This document shows positions 19,903 to 28,400 of a DNA stretch of 64,000 nt, piece after piece. The notes under the pieces are model-generated. The model saw only the letters and a program-made list of their open reading frames with translations. It was not told the DNA's origin and ran no database searches. The stretch lies in assembly GCF_001654925.1 (NCBI RefSeq), contig NZ_LXER01000006.1, positions 186,001-250,000 on the forward strand, in the 5' to 3' direction. The DNA comes from Buttiauxella brennerae ATCC 51605. Lineage in GTDB: Bacteria; Pseudomonadota; Gammaproteobacteria; Enterobacterales; Enterobacteriaceae. The number at the start of each line of letters is the position of its first letter. The stretch's first letter is position 1. The position numbers were made by a program, and so were the translations under genes.

Positions 19903-21354
19903 TCAGGGTACGTCTGCGTTATGCGATTCCACGGTTGCGGGTAATTGGCCTAATATCCCGGTGTTGGCCAGCAGGCTTAAACGTGCGGATTGCCAGTCTG
20001 CAATCGCCTGAATTCGTTGCTGTTGTGCATCAGCCAGTGCCGATTGTGCATTCAGGACTTCAAGGATATCGGCCACATTTTTATCGTAACGGCGGCGTGA
20101 CGAATTAACGCTGGCTTGTGCGGCGTCGAGCAATTGTTGGCTTACGGTCAGCACGCCCAGTGCCGTTTTAGCATCGGCCCAGGCTTTTACCACGTCAGTA
20201 AGAATGTGCGCGGTGGTGTCGGCGAGTTGGGCTTCGCTTTGCTCAGCCTGCGCCCGGGCTTCAAGAATTTTATAGTGGCGGCTGAAGCCATCGAACAAGG
20301 GAATAGAAACCGTCAGGCCAATATCTTTGTCGGTCTGGTTGATGGTAGACAGCCCCTGGTTCGGGAAACCGTTGCGCGAAATATGCGCCGTCATATCGAG
20401 CGTGGGTAAACCATCCGAACGAACCTGGGTGATTTTGTCTTTATCGGCCTGCCATTTTGCCCGCGCCTGCATAATTGCCGGGTGGCGGGTCTGCGCCTGT
20501 TTCAACCACTGGTTGAGGTCGTGGATATCCGAAGGAATAACGCGTTCCGGTTGGGCCGGTAAATTAACGGGTGTCTCAAGATTGATACCCATAGCCTGTT
20601 TCAGCAACGCCAGGTTCTTTTGAAAATCCCCCCGGCTGTGCATCGCATTAAGCTGTGCTTTTGCCAGCGCAGTGGTGGCCTGCAAGGTGTCATCCTGCGT
20701 GGTTGCCCCCTTTTCCTCACGGCGTTTCGCAACACTTAGCGTCTGTTGGGCAAGCTGGGAAATTTGCAGACGTGCTTCCAACACGGCCTGGCTAGTCATC
20801 GTTTCAAAATAAGCCTGAATCACCGACACCATGGTTTTTTGCAACGCCGCGTCATGCCCGGCAATCGCGGCTAGCAGCATTTGGTTAGCCGCTTCACGGT
20901 TTGCGGCCCGGCCGCCAAAATCAAATAAGCGCCAGTTTAATGACCCGTAATACTGGTTGCCGATACTGCTTGATGCGGGCTGCTGCGAGCCAGATGAATA
21001 AGTAGTGGTGTCTTTCAGGCGGCTAACCGAGCCGGTAATGGTTGGCAGATACGCGGCCCTGGCTTCACCGACGGCACCCGTCTGCACTTTAATTTCCGCC
21101 CAGGTGGCGCGGATTTGCGGGTTGTTGCACAGCGCGGTATCCACCGCGTCGCTCAGCGCTAGCGGCTGGGTGAAGTCTACAGATATGGCGCAATTGATAT
21201 GGCTGGCATCGGGCAGTGTCGCTCCCTCCTGCAATTGCATGGGGTGCGCGAGTAACGGGTCATCCAGTAAACCTGTTTCCTCTTGCGCGTAAGCGACAGG
21301 CTGCAACCCCAAACCCAGCAGGCCAAGAGCGATTAAAACCTTTTTAGCGTTCAT
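19903..21354 (-). CDS. TolC-family outer membrane protein of a type I secretion system
   Basis: A 483-residue outer membrane channel protein. A signal peptide (residues 1-23, ending VAYA) is followed by two outer-membrane-efflux repeats rich in Ala/Gln helices. Conserved family segments include LSDAVDTALCNNPQIRATWA in the first half and VSIPLFDGFSRHYKILEARA in the second. It would form the trimeric outer-membrane duct. It is the third gene of a minus-strand operon, overlapping the HlyD-like gene by 11 bp, which suggests translational coupling and a dedicated channel rather than use of the housekeeping TolC. It ends about 35 bp from the copA promoter. Confidence 0.93.
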   Translation of the reverse strand: MNAKKVLIALGLLGLGLQPVAYAQEETGLLDDPLLAHPMQLQEGATLPDASHINCAISVDFTQPLALSDAVDTALCNNPQIRATWAEIKVQTGAVGEARAAYLPTITGSVSRLKDTTTYSSGSQQPASSSIGNQYYGSLNWRLFDFGGRAANREAANQMLLAAIAGHDAALQKTMVSVIQAYFETMTSQAVLEARLQISQLAQQTLSVAKRREEKGATTQDDTLQATTALAKAQLNAMHSRGDFQKNLALLKQAMGINLETPVNLPAQPERVIPSDIHDLNQWLKQAQTRHPAIMQARAKWQADKDKITQVRSDGLPTLDMTAHISRNGFPNQGLSTINQTDKDIGLTVSIPLFDGFSRHYKILEARAQAEQSEAQLADTTAHILTDVVKAWADAKTALGVLTVSQQLLDAAQASVNSSRRRYDKNVADILEVLNAQSALADAQQQRIQAIADWQSARLSLLANTGILGQLPATVESHNADVP

Positions 21355-22741
21355 TCAGGCTCTCGTGCGAGTGTTGAATCAGAGGGGAAAGGAAGTATTC
21401 AATGACCCGACGGCTGCCGGTTTTGATTTCAATTGAGGCACTCATACCAGGCCTGAGCGCTGACGGTTCGCCATCAATGACCATTGTTTTGTTGGCCAGT
21501 TTGATGTGAATCGCGTATTGCGAGTTTTGCGCTTTCTGTGCGTCTTCACCGTGGTTTGCCGGTGCGCTTTCGCCCGCGCCGCTGGCGCCTGCATTCATTG
21601 CGTCGCGTGAAACATAAGTCACTTCGCCCTGCATCATGCCGTACCTGGTGTAATCAAATGCCTCGATTTTCACGGCGGCATGCTGGCCTTTATGAATAAA
21701 ACCAATGTCTTTGTTTTCAACAATGGCTTCGATCTCGACCTGGTTTTGCTGCGGGACGATGACCATCAACGGTTGTGCGGCCGTGACCACGCCACCCACG
21801 GTATGCACCGCTAATTGTTGGACCGTGCCGTCAACCGGTGCGGTGAGCTGGAGTTGGGTTTTATGGGCGCTGGCGCGTTGCACATCCTGGTGCGATTCGG
21901 CCTGCTGGCGTAACCCTTCGTTGAGTTCATCTTCGGTTTTCTTGCGTGTCTCGGCAATAAACGACTCACGCTGGTGGCGGGCATCAGCAAGTTTGCCTTC
22001 CAGTTCGATTTTGTCCTGCTCTTTTTCCTGCCACGACGTTACCGACACATCATGGTTTTGCGCCAGGTCTTTGTAGCTTTGCGCCCGCTCGCGAACAATG
22101 GGGAGCTGCATGCTGTAGCGGGTTATTTCCCCGTCTAAATCATGTAGCCGACTTTCAACACTCAGCCACTGGCTGGTGAGGTGCTGGCGGGCATCGCTGA
22201 CCATTTCCGGCGGGATATTCTGGATATCGCTCAGCGCGGTAAATTTATTCGCCGTCATGGAGTCCAGCAGCGCTCGCGAACGCGCCACCTGCAAGGTCGC
22301 CGCATCCTGATCGACTTTCGCGCGCATTTTTTCGTGGTCGATAATTTGCGTATCAAGAACCAGTAGCGATTCCCCGGCCCGCACGGTTTGCCCGTCTTTT
22401 ACATCAATGCGTTCAACGCGTGCGGTTTCCACAGAGGCAATGGTTTTGGTATGAGCAGAGGGAATGATTTTCCCGCTTGCGGACACGATGATGTCCACTT
22501 TGCCAAAAAACGACCACAGCACCAGGAAAGCAATCAGCACCATCAGCAACCGCGCGGTCCAGCGGGCGGTTGGCGAAACGGGGGCCAGCTGTAATGCCAG
22601 CGCTGCCGGTAGAAATTCCGCTTCGTCGGCTTTCAGGGTTGGCGGAGTGAGAGCGTGGCGCTGTTTCCAGAACCAGGAAAAATGCGAACGATAGCGCTTC
22701 ATGAGTTCGCACGAGGCAGCAAAACGCAGTTTCAGGCTCAT
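21344..22741 (-). CDS. HlyD-family membrane fusion protein of a type I secretion system
   Basis: A 465-residue periplasmic adaptor resembling E. coli HlyD along its length. A short cytosolic N-terminus with EFLPAALALQL is followed by one transmembrane helix (residues about 62-80), a long coiled-coil hairpin (about 120-310), and lipoyl/beta-barrel segments such as LTAPVDGTVQQLAVHTVGG. The C-terminus FLSPLIQHSHESLNER closely parallels the end of HlyD. It bridges the inner-membrane ABC transporter and the outer-membrane channel. Its ATG overlaps the ABC gene's stop codon (ATGA). Confidence 0.95.
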   Translation of the reverse strand: MSLKLRFAASCELMKRYRSHFSWFWKQRHALTPPTLKADEAEFLPAALALQLAPVSPTARWTARLLMVLIAFLVLWSFFGKVDIIVSASGKIIPSAHTKTIASVETARVERIDVKDGQTVRAGESLLVLDTQIIDHEKMRAKVDQDAATLQVARSRALLDSMTANKFTALSDIQNIPPEMVSDARQHLTSQWLSVESRLHDLDGEITRYSMQLPIVRERAQSYKDLAQNHDVSVTSWQEKEQDKIELEGKLADARHQRESFIAETRKKTEDELNEGLRQQAESHQDVQRASAHKTQLQLTAPVDGTVQQLAVHTVGGVVTAAQPLMVIVPQQNQVEIEAIVENKDIGFIHKGQHAAVKIEAFDYTRYGMMQGEVTYVSRDAMNAGASGAGESAPANHGEDAQKAQNSQYAIHIKLANKTMVIDGEPSALRPGMSASIEIKTGSRRVIEYFLSPLIQHSHESLNER

Positions 22742-24906
22742 ACGCCAGCTCCTTTTACCGTGCCTTGTTGCAGGGCATATAAATGCGCATAGATCCCGTC
22801 AGGTTGTTGAACCAGCTCATCATGGTGCCCGACTTCAGCAATCTGCCCGCGTTCCATCACCACGATTCGGTTGGCTTCACGCACCGCAGACAGGCGGTGC
22901 GCGATAATCAGCACCGTTCTGCCTTCACAGATGCGGCGCATATTGTCCTGGATAATTTTTTCCGATTCGTAATCCAGGGCGCTGGTGGCCTCATCAAAAA
23001 TCAAAATACGCGGGTTTGAGATTAAGGCGCGCGCTATCGCAATACGCTGGCGTTGCCCGCCGGACAAACCGGTGCCGTGCTCGCCGACCATGGTGTCGTA
23101 GCCTTCCGGTAACTCACAAATAAACTCATGTGCACCGGCAAGTTTCGCCGCTTCAATCACCGTTTCAATGGAGAGCGTCGGGTTAGTCAGCGCGATGTTG
23201 GCGCGAATAGAGCGGTTAAACAGGTTATTTTCTTGCTGCACCACGCCAATCTGGTGCCTTAACGATGTGGTGTTAATCACCGCGAGATCGTGCCCGTCCA
23301 GCAGCACGCGGCCACGGTCAGGGATATACAGCCGCTGCACCAGTTTAGTCAGTGTGCTTTTCCCCGAACCGGAGCGCCCGACAATGCCAATCACTTCGCC
23401 GGGGTTAATCACGAGACTGACCTGGCGCAGCACTTCTGATGCGTCCGGGCGATAGCGAAATGAAACCTGGTCAAATTCAATCACGCCGGACAATCTCGGC
23501 AGGCGTGATTTCTGATCGGCAACTTCAGGGTGAGTATTTAAAATATCCCCAAGGCGACTCATCGAAATACCGACTTGCTGAAAATCATTCCATAACTGTG
23601 CAAGGCGCAAAATCGGCTGCGACACCTGCCCGGACAGCATATTAAAAGCGACTAACGCGCCGACGGTCAGTTGGTTATCAATCACAAGGCTTGCTCCCAC
23701 CCACATGATAGCGGCGGTAACCAACTTGCTTATCAATGTGATACCGCCATTGGCAATGGTTGAAATATTGGTGGCTGAAAGGCCAGAGGTCACATAACCC
23801 GCCAGTTGGTCATCCCAGTTTTTAACCCAGCGAGGTTCAACCGCCATGGCTTTGACCGTGTCGATATTGCTGATGGTTTCAACGAGGAAGGACTGGTTTT
23901 CCGCCGATTTATTGAATTTTTCATTCAGGCGACGGCGCAGAACCGGGGTAAATACCACCGATAAAAAGACATAAAGCGGAATAGAGGCAATAACGATAAG
24001 CGTCAGTTTAACGCTGTAGCTGAACATCACCGCCAGGAACACGAACGAGAACAGAATATCGAGCACGACCGTAATGGCATTGCCGGTCAGAAACGAACGG
24101 ATATTTTCCAGCTCGCGCACGCGGGCGACAGAATCCCCGACCCGGCGGCTCTGGAAATACGCAATCGGCAGGTTGAGCATATGGCGGAACAGGCGCGCAC
24201 CGAGTTCGACATCAAGCTTGCTGCTGGTATGCGCGAATACCCAAGTTCGAATACCGCTTAATAAAGCTTCAAATATATTGGCCGCCACCAAACCAATGGC
24301 GACCACATGCAGGGTTTTCATGGCGTGGTTAACTAAAACTTTATCCATCACCACCTGAAAGAAAAGCGGGGTGGCTAAACCGATGAGCTGCAACACCAGG
24401 GAAATGAGCATGATTTCCCCTAAAATACGCCGGTATTTAATCAGTGCCGGAATAAACCAGGTGAAATCGAACTTAGCTAATGTTCCTGAGAAATTGGCTT
24501 TGCTGGCGAAATAAATAACTTCACCGGTCCAGATTTCAGGGAGTTCATCAATGAAAATTAATTCTGGAGGGCTGTTTTCATATTGAATAAGCAATCGGGG
24601 GCTGGCGATGTGATTATCATTATTATTACCCGGATCATATTTCCCCAGAATAAAAAAACGCCCGTCACGATGCTGTGCGACCGCAGGCAATACGGCTTTA
24701 TCGAGGCGGCGTGGGTCCTGGCGCACCACTTTTGTTTTCATACCCAATGACTGTGCCGCCAGCAATATCGCCTGTCTGCCAAAAATGGGTAGCCCGTCAG
24801 GGGATATTTCCAGATGGCCAGAAAATTTATGCTGGAGGTTTATTTTATCTACCGCGACCTGATGAAAGGCAGCGATGACCTGCAAACAGAATAAGCCGCT
24901 ATCCAT
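22738..24906 (-). CDS. HlyB-like type I secretion ABC transporter with degenerate C39-like domain
   Basis: A 722-residue ABC exporter very similar in layout to HlyB. Residues 1-130 are a C39-like domain: Ser3 stands where peptidases have the catalytic Cys, and Phe84 replaces the catalytic His (DGRFFILGK), so it should bind rather than cleave substrate. The membrane domain covers about 145-445. The nucleotide-binding domain has Walker A GRSGSGKS at 510-517, signature LSGGQ at 614-618, Walker B ILIFDE at 634-639 and the H-loop His670. It is the first gene of the operon and diverges from the calpain-repeat gene across 535 bp. The system would export a C-terminally tagged protein in one step. Confidence 0.95.
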   Translation of the reverse strand: MDSGLFCLQVIAAFHQVAVDKINLQHKFSGHLEISPDGLPIFGRQAILLAAQSLGMKTKVVRQDPRRLDKAVLPAVAQHRDGRFFILGKYDPGNNNDNHIASPRLLIQYENSPPELIFIDELPEIWTGEVIYFASKANFSGTLAKFDFTWFIPALIKYRRILGEIMLISLVLQLIGLATPLFFQVVMDKVLVNHAMKTLHVVAIGLVAANIFEALLSGIRTWVFAHTSSKLDVELGARLFRHMLNLPIAYFQSRRVGDSVARVRELENIRSFLTGNAITVVLDILFSFVFLAVMFSYSVKLTLIVIASIPLYVFLSVVFTPVLRRRLNEKFNKSAENQSFLVETISNIDTVKAMAVEPRWVKNWDDQLAGYVTSGLSATNISTIANGGITLISKLVTAAIMWVGASLVIDNQLTVGALVAFNMLSGQVSQPILRLAQLWNDFQQVGISMSRLGDILNTHPEVADQKSRLPRLSGVIEFDQVSFRYRPDASEVLRQVSLVINPGEVIGIVGRSGSGKSTLTKLVQRLYIPDRGRVLLDGHDLAVINTTSLRHQIGVVQQENNLFNRSIRANIALTNPTLSIETVIEAAKLAGAHEFICELPEGYDTMVGEHGTGLSGGQRQRIAIARALISNPRILIFDEATSALDYESEKIIQDNMRRICEGRTVLIIAHRLSAVREANRIVVMERGQIAEVGHHDELVQQPDGIYAHLYALQQGTVKGAGV

Positions 24907-25310
24907 GAGATACCGCCGACGGTAAATAAGTCATATTTATTAACAAGCCAGTCATAATAATAGGGGGGAGGTGAGAGGCGATTAAATATCACAGGCTCTG
25001 GATGTTGTCAAAGTGCTATAGCCATTAAATAATAGTCAAAATTAGACATTTACGCGTTTATCTTTTCCGCCTGCATGTTGCATTACAGGGTTTGGTTTGT
25101 AGCTTTACTGATAAATAAATATGATATTTTTTAGCTTTTTAATCATTACTGGATGGTGATTGATCTTAAATAATACAAAGTTGTTTAGTTTCGTAAGTTC
25201 CAGTAACGAACACCTTATTTTAAAATATCACTATTTAATACATTGCGATGGAAATTCCAGCAAAAATAAAAGCTGCTGGTCATGATGTTGATTGATAGTA
25301 TTTATATGAA

Positions 25311-25355
25311 CACACCTTTTCCTTTCAATAACTTAAAAGGTATGTGCAATTTTTA
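25311..25355 (+). terminator. Leader hairpin 1 upstream of calpain-repeat gene
   Basis: CACACCTTTT at 25311-25320 pairs with AAAAGG-TA-TGTG at 25335-25346 (2-nt bulge), followed by CAATTTTTAT. It resembles an intrinsic terminator with a short T-run but lies inside the presumed 5' leader. Confidence 0.5.
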
Positions 25356-25365
25356 TCCTTAACTT

Positions 25366-25400
25366 CCTGCCTGGGTACTTATAGGGCGGGTCGTTTTTTT
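25366..25400 (+). terminator. Leader hairpin 2 / candidate attenuator
   Basis: CCTGCCT at 25366-25372 pairs with GGGCGGG at 25384-25390 (including G-U pairs), then TCG and seven T residues. It ends 41 bp before the start codon of the calpain-repeat gene. No other plus-strand gene lies upstream, so it would either attenuate this gene or end a short leader RNA. Confidence 0.55.
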
Positions 25401-25441
25401 ATATCTCATAAATATCCTTCTTTCCGGTAAGAGGTTCTGCT

Positions 25442-28400
25442 GTGCCTGATTCCATACAAAATATCCCCTCCATGCCCGACCTTAATTCAATTGGCTCATG
25501 GAGCAAGTCCGATTACGAGAAACTGACCGCTGATTTTGTCAGCAAGATGACACCCGACCAAATTCACTCCATGAATCATACTTCATGGATGCCCGATGCC
25601 GCTGCGGCCGGTTTTACAGCTGAAATGGTGGCGAGTATCAATATCAGCATGTATTGGTTCACGCCGGGATGGGTTAACCATCTCAGTACCGAAGCATTAC
25701 GCGGGCTGACACAAAAGCAGATGAATGAGTTAACCAGCGATACACTTATTGGCCTGGACACCGCTCATCTGGAAGCGTTTACGCCCGATCAGGTCGCGAA
25801 TATTCATGCGAACTTTTACTGGTTCTCCGGAGAATGGCTAAATAGCCTGAGTATTCCTGCTTTGCAAGCGATCACCGCGACCCAGTTAAACCAGCTTACG
25901 AGTGGAAACCTGATTAAACTCGATAGCGCACATGCGGCTGCATTGACGGCGACCCAGGTTGCAAGCTGGAGTACGACCTATTATTGGTTCTCTTCTGCCT
26001 TCCTCAACAATCTTAATACCCAGGCATTTCAGGCCATTACCGCCGCGCACCTTAATGAGATAACTGCCGCGAACTTTGGTGCGTTGGATAAGACTCAAAT
26101 TGCCAATATTAGCGTTGAAAACCTCTGCGGCCTGAATAACTCTCATCTTTCGGCATTATCGGCAGACCAGGTGAGTGCTATTTCACACCTTGATGCCCTG
26201 AGTGGCGCACAGTTTGGGCTGCTCAATATTTCCGGGCTTTCCGTATCGACGCTTAAAAACCTGACGGAAAATGAATACTCCGCACTGACAGCCATCCAGC
26301 TTGATAAATTAAGCGGCGAACAGTTTGCCGTGCTCAATCTTTCAGGGCTTTCAACATCTGCGATTGGCTCAATGAGTCTGGCGGTTTACCAAAAGCTGAA
26401 CCCTGAGCAGATTGCGACTTTAAGCTCTGAGCAAATCCATGCGATGGCCCACACCTCATGGATGTCCGATGACACCGGCAGGTCTTTCACCGCAGAACAG
26501 GTGCGAAGCATTAATATCGGTATGAATTGGTTCTCGGCAGGTTGGTTAAATAACCTGAGCCTTGAAACATTGCAGGCGATGACACCTGTTCAGGCTGGTC
26601 AGATTTCCACCACCACACTTGCGGCTCTGGATAGCGAACACCTGCATGCTTTTACCGCAGAACAGATCGGCAGCATGAATAACTTTGGTGGGCTGAGTAG
26701 TGCGCAATTTGGCTTGTTAGATCTTTCCGGAATGACAACATCGGTCATCGGCAATTTAAGCAGAACTGAATATGACGGGCTGACAGCGAATCAAATTACG
26801 GGTTTAAGCACTGAACAAATTCAGGCAATAAAACACGTGGATTGGCTCCCTGTAGGGGTGATAAGCGAATTTACCGCAGTGCAAACCGCGGCGTTGGGTA
26901 ATAAGCTTGCGCAACTCACAGCCGAACAAGTTGTGGCAATGAATAGTTTACAGGAGCTGAGTAGCGCTCAGTTTGGCTTATTAAATATTTCTGGGTTACC
27001 GGTTTCTGTTATTGCCAATTTAACCTCGACCGAATATGCAGGGCTTAGCGCAAAACAGATCTCGGCATTAAGCGCGGAACAAATTAATGCCCTGCAACAC
27101 GTAGACTTGCTGTCGGTTGCAGCGGTAAGTGGATTTACGGCAGCTCAAATGCCTGCTTTGAGTGACAGCGTACTTTCACATTTAAGTGCGGATCAGGTTG
27201 CGGCAATAACGCACTTAAGTGCGCTGAATAGCCAACAGTTTGGACTGTTAAATATCTCACATCTTTCCGAATCAGCTATTAACGGTTTAAGCAAAACGGA
27301 ATATGAAGGGTTAACTGCACTTCAGGTTTCCTCTTTAAGTCCTGCACAAATTAAGGCGATGTACCACCCATCCTGGATGTCGGATGCCACTGCGAGCGCT
27401 TTCACCCCCGAACAGGTGCAAAACATTAATATCGGTATGAACTGGTTCTCGGCGGGTTGGTTAAATAACCTGAGCCTTGAAACATTGCAGGCGATGACGC
27501 CTGTTCAGGCAGGCCAGATTTCCAGCGCAACGCTTGCGGCCCTGGATAACGAGCACTTGCACTCCCTTAGCGCAGAACAGATCGGCGGCATGAATAACTT
27601 TGGTGGGCTGAGTAGTGCACAATTTGGCCTTTTAGATATTTCCAGAATGCAAACGTCAGTCATCAGCAAATTTAGTGATACCGAATATAAAGGACTTACG
27701 GCTAACCAAATTGCGACCTTAAGTGCCGATCAAATTAACGCCATGAGCCATGCCGCATGGATGACAGATGATGCAGCTTCCGGGTTTACGCCAGATCAGA
27801 TAAAGAATTGCACCCAGAATTTCTACTGGTTCTCCCCTGGCTGGTTTAATAACCTGACGACAGAAGCATTCCATGCAATAAAACCTGAACAGATGGGCCA
27901 GGTGTACCTTGATGCCTTTAATGGGCTGGACGCTGAACGTCGTGCCCAATTAACCGCGGACCAGGTTGGCGGAATTATCTATAATTTTTACTTCTTCTCT
28001 TCTGACTGGTTTAACAGTTTAAGTCCTGCGGCAATGAAAGGAATAACTGCCGATCAGTTTACTCATATTCAGACTGATAATTTTAAGCATTGGGATAACG
28101 ACCATTTGGCTGCATTAACGGCAGCACAAGTCGCAGTTGCTCCGCACCTGAATGCACTGACTAGCGATCAGTTCGGGCATTTAGATATTTCTCAACTCTC
28201 GGTTACCTCTATCGAGACATTATCTAAAACAGAATATCAAGGGCTAACAGCGCAGCAAATTGCCTCATTAAGTGCCGAGCAAATTCAGGCGTTGCAGCAC
28301 CTTAGTTGGATCTCAGCGGCCGCAACTCAAGGTTTTACCGCCTCCCAAATGCAGGCCTTTGGCAATGATTTATCAGGTTTTTCCGCGACATTCCTCAATA

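Larger units (their letters stand above)
24907..25441. promoter_or_regulatory. AT-rich divergent control region of the secretion locus
   Basis: 535 bp without a gene between the HlyB-like and calpain-repeat genes. It is markedly AT-rich compared with flanking core genes and has no convincing single promoter, although many TATAAT-like and TTGAxx-like words occur. The AT-richness suggests H-NS silencing (inference). The last 130 bp form a structured leader for the plus-strand gene with two terminator-like hairpins. Confidence 0.55.

Noticed and set aside
24907..25441. Cyclic-di-GMP riboswitch or ops/JUMPstart element in the leader
   Set aside because: No matching conserved core was seen; only generic hairpins are supported.
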